From Cyprinodon diabolis (lineage: Eukaryota; Chordata; Actinopteri; Cyprinodontiformes; Cyprinodontidae): a DNA stretch of 64,000 nt. Position numbers and translations under genes: made by a program. Positions 12,101 through 21,678 of the stretch are shown here, in pieces. The notes beneath the pieces were generated by a model, which was not told the DNA's origin, did no database searches, and worked only from the letters and a program-made list of their open reading frames with translations. The DNA lies in NCBI GenBank assembly GCA_030533445.1, contig CM060076.1, positions 24,104,603 through 24,168,602 on the forward strand, read 5' to 3'. Numbering within the stretch: the stretch's first letter is position 1; each line of letters opens with the position of its first letter.

Positions 12101-14556
12101 ATAGTGACTAAAAATAATAATAATAATAATAATAACTATCATATGATAGTAAACACCAGTCTTAGAAGCTTTAGCAGTTTTTAGCAGAAAACTTCAATAT
12201 AAATTCCACAGTAGAGTTACATTAAAAACACCATAAATATGTTTTTAGGTTTCTTTTCCATTAGCTTGTAAATAATAATTATTTTTTTAAACATAAAATA
12301 ATGTACTTTAGAAGAAAGTCCAGGGCTCCTTTCCATAAAACAATATATGTTTTAGCTTGTTTAAAAACCTAATAATACAAATAAATTGTTTGTTTAAAAT
12401 GGCAACAGATTTCCAACTGCCTCTATATTTACCAAAAATAATAAGTAGTGTTTTATTAAAAGCTGATGTAATAAATAGCTCTTTAATTTTAAAGGTTATA
12501 GACCCCTGCTTCTCTTCAGCAGGAACAGGGAAGCTAGTCAGAGTTTCTGAGAAGACATGTGAAGCTAAATACTGGAAGAAAAGCAGGTAGAGGCTGCAGA
12601 AGTTATATGAGTGAGGTAGAGGTTCACCTTTCAGGGGATAATGACACTAAACAAAAGCAAATTATTGGTTTGGGTTTTTTTTCCTGCCTCACAATTATGC
12701 ACAACTTTGTGTCAGTCTAGCACATAAAAACAAAATAAATCACAATAAAGTTTACAGCTGAAGCATAAGACCTGAAATGGTTAGAAGAAAATCAATAAAA
12801 AGCTTTGTTCTGATCTGTAGGTTGAGAAATGTTTGGAGATTGAATCATTTATTTCTAATTAAGGTCACATACTAGGAGTAACTTCCTGTTAGAGGCTACG
12901 TACCCACAGCTGAGGCATATGCTGGAGCAGGTGAAGTACTCATCTGGGAAAAAGGAGTTACTGGTCATTTGCTCATCTGGAATCTCCCCACAGAAACGCT
13001 CACTCAAGGCCTGAACAAAAGCAGCGGGTTAGGTTAAGAATTCAAGAGACAAATATGGAGGATCTATGACTAGCATCAACACCTGCAGAGCCTTGAAGAC
13101 AACGGTTGCAGAGCGCGGTGATCGGGTGTTGTTGTTATCCAGCTGCTGCTCCAGGCTGCGCAGCAAACCACTGAAGTCTGTGGGAGGGTTGTAGGTGCGA
13201 GTCCCGCGGTACTGGATGGAGCTGAAAGCCTCGGGGAAAAGCCCCAGTTTCCTGAAACGGTCCTGGAGCAGACGCTCAGCAGATTCAGAGGGTTTGTCTA
13301 AATGTGGACAGATGTAGAAAGAAGAACGGCTTACATTAGGTAGCTCGAATACTAATAAAGGATTTGATTTAAATCCAAACCAGTTGATAGGACACCTGAT
13401 CCCAGAAGCTTGGTATGGACGGTCTCATGGAAAATGATCACTGCAGGGCCCAGTGTGGACAAGGGAACATTCAGACCACAGCGGGCCGTGGTTACCTTCA
13501 GCTCCCTAGAAAAGTGTTTTAGGTAGGCGTCTGATGCGTCTCCAAGGAACTTAAAGAGATCATCATGGAGACGATCTGCATGGGTTCGGTAGATAACCAC
13601 ATCAGAGATAGCTAGGACCTTTAGGAGCAGTCTGGTCCGCTGACCTTGATTAGCTCCTGATTAGAGAGAAGAAAAAAGCGGTTACTAAAGGTCATTTAAA
13701 AGGGTGAACTGAGTAAATAACCAGGCAAATAATTATTTTGTGCCATACCAGCCCCGAGCAATCCCTCTGTGTCAAGGACTACAACTCTATGAATGGGGTC
13801 CAAAGCTGCCCAAACGCCCACGGTGCAGGACTCCTGTGTAGGGGAAGTCTTAAATATTTCTCTCCCAAGGAAGAAGGTGTGGTTCAGCGTGTAAGATTTT
13901 CCCTCCCCAGTGTTGCCAAATATGGAGACCACCTTGAGGAGTTCATCTGGGCTGCAGCCCAGTCTGCTGACAAAGTCCTCCTCATTGTTCACCTAAGAAT
14001 CCGAATAATATCACTTTAAATGAAAACATGATTTAAAGATGAAGCTGCTGCTTAAAGTCTGATCAATTTTAGTGAATGTTACCTGCATTTCCTCCCTCTC
14101 GTCAACCAACAGGAAGCTGCACACCTTCTCCAGCTTCAGTTTGAAGATCTCCATCTCCCCGTCGGTTACGCCACTGTCCTGAGGAGCCTTGGCGGGGGGA
14201 TAAGGCGTCAGAGGGTGCTTCCTCTTGTTTACTCCACCGTGGGTGCGTTTCTGGCAGTCCAAACACAAGTTGATCTTACAGCCCTGGCAACGCACCACTG
14301 CTCTGAGTCTGACAGCGCAGCTGTTGTTGCCTTTACAGGAGTCGCAGAAGGGAACGTGACCCGCTGTGATCCGAACCCGGTCATGATTCCTCATGCGCTC
14401 CTGCCGGTGGAGCTCCAGTTCACAGCGGGCACACTGCAAGCTACTGCATTCATCGCATTCAAACGCGGCCTCGTCTGAGCCTCCACAGGCGTAGCTCTCC
14501 TGGCAGACCAGGATAGTGTTCATTCCTTTATCCACAGCTGGACTCTGGCCACTCAT
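9122..14556 (-). CDS. zfyve1: ZFYVE1 (DFCP1): double FYVE-domain PI3P-binding ATPase of ER/omegasomes
   Basis: DFCP1 binds PI3P through two FYVE domains and marks ER omegasomes during autophagosome formation; it is also on lipid droplets. Coding exons in transcript order: 14556-14083, 13992-13749, 13656-13396, 13297-13083, 13010-12904, 11905-11797, 11711-11614, 11487-11370, 11244-11074, 10944-10764, 9584-9471 and 9354-9122. They total 2325 nt, 774 aa (human 777). In order there are N-terminal Cys/His zinc-binding segments (about residues 14-130), a P-loop GNTGEGKS at 184-191 with DTEG at 232-235, a middle zinc-ribbon-like part, and two C-terminal FYVE domains with HHCRACG cores. The first core is preceded by K as usual; the second reads SIHHCRACG, with I at that position. 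The intron after 11797 begins GC (AAG|GCAAGT), a GC-AG intron. The ATG follows a TTTTCAG acceptor at 14564, so a 5' UTR exon lies upstream. Confidence 0.96.
10048..10340. mobile_element. Foldback MITE in ZFYVE1 intron
   Basis: The element begins CACTGAAAAAA and ends TTTTTTTTCAGTG. It is palindromic throughout: TTTGCCAATGGAA near 10130 is matched by TTCCATTGGCAAA near 10240, and the AAATAAGT / ACTTAT segments near the ends also pair. It is about 293 bp with no coding capacity. The terminal CACTG/CAGTG inverted repeat resembles abundant fish non-autonomous DNA transposons. The superfamily is not certain, because no clear target duplication was seen. Confidence 0.7.
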
Positions 14557-15566
14557 GTTAAACCTGAAAAGTCAGATCATTTCCAAAGGAATTGAGCAAC
14601 TGGGAAGCTGAATTATGTAAGTTTAAAAAAAATGAACGGCTGAAGCAAAACAGTAAAATAGGGATTAATCGATTATTGAAATAATTGTAAACTAATTTAT
14701 TAATCGATTAATCGTCAACTGGAGTGTGGAGACTCTAAAACATGCCTTTAGCTCACAGAGCAATCTAATTAGGGCAGTAATTATATAAAAATTGTAAAAA
14801 TATATGTAAACATTTTGCATAAAAATAAAAAATAAAAATAAAAAACATTTTTTAGTCTTTCAATACACTATCCAGAATTCCTCAAGTCAGGGACATCCAC
14901 AGATAGACACTAGGTGGTGCTGGAGCTCCTGCCCTTTTCCTCTCTAGACAAAAAAAGCGCCCTCCTGAAATTGTTTTTTTGTTTTTAGCCTTTGGCCCGA
15001 AATACAAATTATGAATTTAAAAGCCCATCAAACCAAAAGTCTAGATTTTTGTAATTTAACTCCACGAGACGTGTAGCAGCATTTCAATAGAGCCTTGCCC
15101 TGGTGAAGGGCCAGCTAACCAAACAAGCGTATTTACCTCCTTCACCAACCGGTTACTTTATAGCATATCGTCTTTAATGGCCTCTACAAGGCGCCAAAGA
15201 ACGGTTTAAAATGTAACTCTTTGATTAGATTAGAAAAAATGTCATTTAAAGCATCTCATAGATGTAATTATTGATTTACTGTTTTTACAGCAAATCTAGA
15301 AAGACATGAGTCAAACAGATAACATGACATCGATTCGACTCGTCTTTTTATGACAACTACACAACACATGTTACCTTTTGTCTGTTAAACATTTCATATA
15401 AAAGCAAACATAAGGCCAAATTATCACAATTTTTAAAAATAACTTTAATAAAGAGTTGGTAACCTTAAATAAGATTATTAAATATTATGCCCATGAAATA
15501 GGATAATAGAGTGGGAGTTTTTTCATATCTTAAATATAAATTTAAGTTCGTCTTCAAATTGTCATA

Positions 15567-16437
15567 TACACTCAACGGCCACTTTATTAGGTACACCTGT
15601 CCAACTGCTCGTTAACACTTAATTTCTAAGCAGCCAATCACATGGCGGCAACTTAGTGCATTTAGGCATGTAGACATGGTCAAGACAATCTCCTGCAGTT
15701 CAAACCGAGCATCAGTATGGGGAAGAAAGGTGATTTGAGTGACTTTGAATGTGGCGTGATTGTTGGTGCCAGAAGGGCTGGTCTGAGTATTTCAGAAACT
15801 GCTGATCTACTGGGATTTTCACGCACAACCATCTCTAGGGTTTACAGAGAATGGTCCGAAAAAGAAAAAACATCCAGTGAGCGGCAGTTCTGTGGGCGGA
15901 AATGCCTTGTTGATGCCAGAGGTCAGAGGAGAATGGCCAGACTGGTTTGAGCTGATAGAAGGGCAACAGTGACTCAAATAACCACCCGTTACAACCAAGG
16001 TGGGCAGAAGAGCATCTCTGAACGCACAGTACGTCGAACTTTGAGGCAGATGGGCTACAGCAGCAGAAGACCACACCGGGTGCCACTCCTTTCAGCTAAG
16101 AACAGGAAACTGTTCTTAGCTGGAATCATCTCAGACTGGTTTCTTGAACATGACAATGAGTTCACTGTACTCAAATGGCCTCCACAGTCACCAGATCTCA
16201 ATCCAATAGAGCATCTTTGGGATGTGGTGGAACGGGAGAGTCGCATCATGGATGTGCAGCCGACAAATCTGCGGCAACTGTGTGATGCCATCATGTCAAT
16301 ATGGACCAAACTCCCTGAGGAATGCTTCCAGCACCTTGTTGAATCTATGCCACGAAGAATTGAGGCAGTTCTGAAGGCAAAAGGGGGTCCAACCCGTTAC
16401 TAGCATGGGGTACCTAATAAAGTGGCCGGTGAGTGTA
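15567..16437 (+). mobile_element. Tc1/mariner transposon, internally deleted
   Basis: Terminal inverted repeats begin CACTCAACGGCCACTTTA after TATA on the left (about 15569-15594) and end TAAAGTGGCCGGTGAGTG on the right (about 16410-16435). The pairing has one or two mismatches, and TA dinucleotides flank the element. At about 870 bp it is roughly half the usual length of an autonomous Tc1 element. It encodes a broken transposase (see separate entry). Confidence 0.85.
15717..16403 (+). pseudogene. Broken Tc1-like transposase
   Basis: One frame runs from the ATG at 15717 to the stop at 16403 with a single internal TGA at 15948-15950. At that point the family normally has an Arg (CGA) codon, so a CpG-to-TpG change is the likely cause. 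The N-terminal helix-turn-helix (FSRTTISRVYREW) and the second paired-like domain (TVRRTLRQMGYSSRRP) are present. The C-terminal part keeps SPDLNPIEHLWD of the DDE catalytic core. About 100 residues between KNRKLFL and ISDWFLEHDNEF, including the first and second catalytic Asp region, are missing. The deletion junction coincides with a 13-bp perfect inverted repeat at 16093-16122. It cannot encode an active enzyme. Confidence 0.85.
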
Positions 16438-17084
16438 TATATACCCACTCAAAACAGAAAATAAACTTAGATATTCTGGAATCCTGGGCTTTGTATTAGA
16501 CTTCCTCTATTTCTTTGTACCTTGGAAAACCTGCCTGACAAACTTTAAGCAAGTGACAAATATTTATAAAAGATATTTATCCAGGGGATGGAGACATCCT
16601 AATTTCACTACGTTTTCAGAAGAGAGACTGTAGAAGAAATGGGATCCTCACACATTTAAAGACTCTTAATAGCCCTTACATTTTACATGTAATGGCTATT
16701 ATAAGTAGAAGGTAAAGTGTTGTACAGTGTAATCTGTTTCCTGCACCTGATAACTCAGAGCATTAAGTTCATGGCTGTTTGCAGCTCCAAGTGACGTAGA
16801 AGGTGCCCTTTTTAGAGCCTGAGCACCTGCCCCCAAAAATATCTGTGCAGCCAAGTGACTCAATTGAAAATGTTTTAGTTTCACCTTGTTTAATTTTATT
16901 TTAAAAAATCTTCAAGGATTCTGTGATTTGATTATTAATCGATTCTATTTGCAAAATAACCGTTAGTTGCAGCCCTATAAAGGACATACAGCATGCATCA
17001 GGAGTATTAATACAAAACTGTCAAACTTATGGAGTTTATATATGATTTACCTCTGAAATCTGAAAATGTGGACCCTTTTACTTT

Positions 17085-17570
17085 GATAACCAGAAATATA
17101 ATGAAAGCAATCATTAAAATCCTTTATCAGTAAAAGGATTTAATCCAGGAGTTGAATCCAATAGAAAAACACAAGTACAGATGAATCTCAGCCAACAGAC
17201 TTGGTCATGAAGAGGAAAAAAAAAAATAAGACAAACAAGCGAGTGAAAATGTTGTGAAAAACTTTAAAGCTTGGTTAATGTCTGGAAAAATACCCCGGGC
17301 TTTGAGAAACTCATGCTGGACTGTTTAATAATTAATCTGAGAGGCAGATCTGTGAAAAGCACAGTTATTAGTTGTGTATTCCAGATAGATCTGGCTTTCA
17401 TGGAGGCATAGCCATTTAAAAAGCCATATTTGAACAAAAAAAATTAAAAATTGGGCCCACAGAACTCTATGTTAAGGCAGAAAATACTTCACCTCAGACC
17501 AAAACATGGTGATGGCAGCATCATACTGTGGGAAACCTTTTCCAAAAGCAGCTGGAATTTGGTAAAAATG
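17085..17570. mobile_element. Degenerate Tc1-like fragment (tentative)
   Basis: The sequence CATGGTGATGGCAGCATCAT at about 17505 matches the family phrase (CATGGTGGTGGTAGCATCAT) found in Tc1-like transposase genes of fish. GAGTTGAATCCAATAG at about 17150 resembles the SPDLNPIE region in a rearranged order. No ends are visible and no frame is open. Confidence 0.35.
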
Positions 17571-17607
17571 AATGATAATATGGATAAAAATAAGTTGATA
17601 TTCACTT

Positions 17608-17803
17608 AGGAGAGTGGTGGCCTAGTGGTTAGGGCATTGAGCATGGGGTTAAGGGCCTGAGAAAGACCCTTAACCCCACACTGCTCCCTGGGCCCCACAC
17701 AAAGGCAGCCCACTGCTCCCCAAGAGGATGGGTGAAATGCTGAGAGTTAATTTTCTTTGTTCTATACTTGTGACACTGTAAAGACAATAAAGGTGAATTC
17801 TAT
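17608..17803 (+). mobile_element. tRNA-derived SINE, copy 1 (internally deleted)
   Basis: The head GTGGCCTAGTGGTTAGGGCA (about 17615) is an A-box-type tRNA promoter. The body CCCTTAACCCCACACTGCTC and the tail with GACAATAAAGGTGAATTCTA are typical of a fish SINE. The B-box part of the head is lost: the sequence passes straight from GGGCATTGAGCATGGGGTT into the body. The same family recurs at 47991. Confidence 0.7.
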
Positions 17804-18202
17804 TCTATTTTATTCATATGTTATCTATCAATCTGAATGAGCTTGAGGTATTTTGCAATAAAGAATCTCTGTGGGCAAAGCCAATTTCTAATTTCAGGAT
17901 AAGTTTATAATAATCTATCACGAAGCATTTGGTTCTTAAACATTACTGATTGTGGAAAAACTTCCAAACAAAGTAAATTATATTTTCTAACATGCTGTTA
18001 ATGATAAAAAAAATGCTCAGTCTGAAGTAAAAGAAACACTAGGAAACAAATATGAAAACAATGCTATAGAATAAAAAATATGTTAGGTAACATTAGGATG
18101 CGAAGTTAATCACCAGATGGTGCTGAGTGTCAAAAGGTCCTCTAGCTCAATAATAAACAGCCGTTAGCTAACAGCCGCCTTTACACAAAGAAAGCAGCCT
18201 AC

Positions 18203-18340
18203 CTTCACTTCACTCCGCTGAGCTAACAGCTCCAACTGACGGAGGGTTTCCAGGTTAAAGACGTTGTCTGGACTCGGGCTAAAACTGCCCCTGTCAGCCG
18301 AGGACCATCCTGCCTACTGCCACATATACCTGCTGTTGGC
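18203..18340 (-). promoter_or_regulatory. zfyve1: Probable non-coding first exon and promoter area of ZFYVE1
   Basis: The ZFYVE1 start codon is preceded by a splice acceptor, so a 5' UTR exon must exist. Reading the minus strand, a donor AAG|GTAGGC occurs at 18202/18201, after a GC-richer stretch unlike the surrounding AT-rich intron. This is a candidate for that exon. No TATA box or transcript evidence is available; the upper edge is a guess. PIGH starts about 0.9 kb away on the other strand. Confidence 0.4.
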
Positions 18341-19233
18341 AGAGCTAAGCTATGTTTTATCAGCAGCCCCCCTAGAAGCTGCAGCTGATCGGCTTGTTTT
18401 TAACACAAGGGTCAACAGTGGAAAACTAAGTGCATGATGGGTAATGGAGTTTATTTATCTTTTATTTCACGAGCTCAGCTGCTCCCTGCGATTGATAAAC
18501 ATATTCTATTGTATTGTGAATTTAAAAAATCTATATCTGCTTTAACTCTACCAATAGATTAAAAAGGTGAATTGAGAACTTTTTATTGGTCATTTTAGCC
18601 TACCCATAATCCTTTTCTCCTCACAGCTGCTTTACGGTGTGTTTGTGGTAAACACCGGCGTACACCGATGTGTAGAGTGACGAGGATGGAAACACGTTAT
18701 CTTCCCACTCACAATATGGCGAACGGCATACGTATCCTATCGATTTGCGAATGGCCTGTACATTTACTTCCTCTATACCGTTTGACTTCCCTTATAAATA
18801 CCCATATTTCATCTTGTGTGAAGTTTCAACTAGGCTAATAGCTGCTGTTACAAATGCAATGTTTCCGCAATAAAGCCCATATCTGGATGTTATTACGCCT
18901 TCGGTTGAAGCTGGACGCATTGGTGTGAAAAACATTGCAGCAACAGTTGAGATTGATTTCGGCACCAACATCTCAGCCAGCTGCACTTTGAAATATATAT
19001 ATATTTTTATACGAGATGAAGAATTAATTTTCCAGTTTTAAAAGAAACCAACTGACATAATTTTGTTAGCGTTTTCTTTCCCCTGTCGTTAAGGTTTTTT
19101 TTTTTACCTTAAGTTAGCATAGCTTGTTGTTAACCTTGGTTCTGAACGTTAGCTCGCGGCTAACGTTAGCTCTGCTTTTTCACTGAATGCTTGCTTTTCC
19201 TGGGTGCGCACTCCGTTTTTTGTTTTATTCGCA

Positions 19234-20950
19234 ATGGAGGACGAATCCTTCTTTAATATTAGCGGCAAACCGATATCCTTGGATTGTCAGAGTCACTCCA
19301 GCTTTTGTAGGGAGTTCACTGTTAGCTCCCCAAAGATATCCATCGGTAAAGTGATGGTGTACACCTGCTCTGTGTGGCTTTTTGCTTATACTGTGTTCTT
19401 CTTCACGCAGGTAAGGCGGTTATTACTAAATTATGACCCGAGCTCTTTAAAAAAAAGTAATATTTACACATTCAAAGGGCATATTACATTCTATTGTAGC
19501 CTAAAGTATGGTATATGGAAATTAAGTTCCACATCTGAAAGTGTTTTGTGTTTTTTTCTGATTTTGCTGCATTATTTATCCTTTTGTCATTTCTCTGTCT
19601 AATCCAATGGTTAACACTGCTTAATTATCTCATTTGCATGTCAGACAGTTTTTCAAGGTCTTTAAATCTTAAAATTCTGTAAATATCAGAAGATATATAC
19701 ATGTAAGTTTTCAGAATAACCTAGATTATTATTATTATTTTGCCCATATTTACCTGTATGTGGTTGTCTCCCCTGTCTTTTAGAACACTGCAGTTCTCTC
19801 CAGTGCTATACTCATCACCCTGGTGGGAATGATGCTTCACATCCACTTTGTGAAGGTGGACCATGAGTCCCTTCTCGTCATTGGCTCCTTGGGCATCCAG
19901 GTGTCTTCCAGCTATGCATCAGGTCGCGAGGTCACCACTTTCATCGAGATGAGCAAGATCAAAGATATTGTCATCAATGAAGCTGTTTACTTGGTGCGTA
20001 AGTGCATGAAGTGATTGTGGAAAAAGTGAAGTACCATCACTTTAAATTAAGGATTTAGTGTGTATCAGAATACAGAAAAATTATGTGACACAACTAATTG
20101 GAATAATCGCGATGAATCAATTATTGGAATAATCTTCAACAAATTTAGTAATTAATTTAATTTTAACTGGAGTATAGAGACTTTACAACATGCCTTTATC
20201 TGACAGAGCGATCCACTCAGATCAATAATTATACCAAGATTGTAAAAGAAATATGTAAACATTTTGCATTTACAAAATAGAAAAAAAAATTTTGTCTGTC
20301 AATATGCTCTTTACAGAACTCCTCAAGTGGAAACATTGTAGTTTCACCTGTTTTAATTCTGTAAAAAAAATCTTCTTTAAGGAACCTTTGGCTGTCCGAT
20401 TATTATCGAATAATCGAAAGAACAATTGACACATTAATTGAATTGAAAAAATATCATTAGTTGCAGCCCTAAATCTGTAACTTGAAGAATCTTCTGAACT
20501 CCAATAACACAACATAGCTGCTCACTGGCATTCATTTGTGCACAGCTGCTTGCAGGTTTGAACTTTGAGTCAATCCAACAAAAGATGTGTTGGTGTTTGT
20601 GGGTTATGTTGCACTGTGATGTATGAACCAAATGGGTCCAAGCTTTAGCTTTAGAACCAATTGGTTGTTTGTGCTTTTATTTCAGCACCAGATCATCTAC
20701 TACTTGTGTGTGCTGTTGAGGGACCCCTCAGAACCCCATGGAGTGTCGAGTGTTGTCACCTTGTTTCAGGTGAGTTAAAACCCTGGATGTCAATGCATGA
20801 AGTAGAGCTTATTTAAATCACTGTTCTGTATCAGTCCTCTAAAAACAATGTTTGTGTTTGATTCTTATCTTTCAGAGCTCCAAGCCGAGGCTCAACTGCT
20901 TAGTGAAAATTTATAAGAGCTGTCAGGAGATTCTGTCTACGTGCAAATGA
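19234..20950 (+). CDS. pigh: PIGH: subunit H of the GPI-N-acetylglucosaminyltransferase
   Basis: PIGH is part of the ER GPI-GnT complex (with PIGA, PIGC, PIGQ, PIGP, PIGY and DPM2), which makes GlcNAc-PI, the first step of GPI-anchor synthesis. Four coding exons, all phase 0: 19234-19410, 19784-19993, 20686-20769 and 20876-20950. They total 546 nt, 181 aa (human 188). Conserved stretches are CREF near the N terminus, HFVKVDHESLL, SLGIQVSSSYASG, TTFIEMSK, KDIVINEA, RDPSEPHG and KSCQEIL at the C terminus. Two adjacent hydrophobic segments span the first intron (VWLFAYTVFFF, then ILITLVGMML), as in the family's membrane hairpin. The ATG at 19234 gives MEDESF, matching the family's MEDE start. 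An in-frame upstream GTG is not needed. All introns are GT-AG. Confidence 0.96.
20085..20470. mobile_element. hAT-like MITE in PIGH intron 2 (short copy)
   Basis: The segment shares with 14718 onwards the phrases AACTGGAGT, ACATGCCTTTA and ATGTAAACATTTTGCAT, and it ends TTAGTTGCAGCCCT at 20470. Together these mark it as a shorter relative of the 14655-16975 element. AATCGAATAATCG-type motifs near the ends are typical. The left edge is approximate. Confidence 0.55.
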
Positions 20951-21125
20951 CCTTCAAGTGTTTAACATTCATGGATATTCAGTGATTTATATGTAGTATT
21001 TTTTTGTAATATAAAAAAAAAATCATGCATGAAACAAGAACGATGTTATTTATTCCTATGAAGTAGTTTGAGTATTTGAGCTTGTTATAAAGGTAGTTTC
21101 GTATTAAAATATGTTTTGAGATTAC

Positions 21126-21131
21126 AATAAA
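21126..21131 (+). terminator. PIGH poly(A) signal candidate
   Basis: AATAAA is located 176 bases after the PIGH stop codon. It is the first such hexamer downstream on the plus strand. Confidence 0.55.
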
Positions 21132-21320
21132 TAACTGTAAAGCCATAACTGTAGACATACTTTGAAATGAAAACACCTATATTTATATTAACTACATAAA
21201 AAAAACTGACTTGTGGTCTTTATTCTTTTTTTGTTTGTTTTTTGTTTTGTTTTTTGTTTTTAGCATTTTGACTCTTGAAAAAAATACTTTTTGGAAATTA
21301 ACACACCTCTTGTGTCAGTG

Positions 21321-21678
21321 TATTCTCATTATGAGTTCGTATGAAACCGTACGAAAAGTTATGCACCGTAATTGCGTACGTTTTGGACGTTTTTTCCGTC
21401 GTATGCGCATGCGCATCTTACGCACCATTCAAGAACATAAAATTTAAAATACAATTAGCCCTGACCCTAACCCTAAGATATATAACAGCAAGCAACGTAG
21501 TTAGAGACATGAATAAGTGATTATTGCACTTTTTTCCCCAGTTTTCCGTCCGTCCGCGGATCTGCTTTTTTTGTCTGTCTGCCACCGCATGCGCACTGAT
21601 GTGGTTTCTTGAGGAAAAACGTACAAAATGGTGTGCATAACTTTTCGTACAATTTCCTACAAACTGATAATGAGAATA
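21321..21678. mobile_element. MITE with ~46-bp terminal inverted repeats
   Basis: The left end TATTCTCATTATGAGTTCGT continues to CGTACGAAAAGTTATGCAC. The right end is its imperfect reverse complement, GTGCATAACTTTTCGTAC through ATAATGAGAATA. TA at both edges fits a TA target duplication. The interior is rich in CpG and includes GACCCTAACCCTAAG. There is no coding capacity. Confidence 0.75.

Larger units (their letters stand above)
14655..16975. mobile_element. hAT-like non-autonomous element, interrupted by a Tc1-like insertion
   Basis: The left part carries ATTAATCGATTAATCG motifs and a stretch from about 14718 (AACTGGAGTGTGGAGACTC) that is alignable by eye with 20168 onwards. The right part ends GTTAGTTGCAGCCCT at 16975, the same terminus as the copy ending at 20470. 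The complementary AGGGCTGCAACTAA terminus is typical of fish hAT MITEs. The Tc1-like element at 15567-16437 is nested inside. The left terminus is eroded, so the start is approximate. It sits in the 5' UTR intron of ZFYVE1. Confidence 0.6.

Noticed and set aside
14215..14478. Plus-strand 87-codon frame
   Set aside because: It lies antisense to the first coding exon of zfyve1 and has no family signature.
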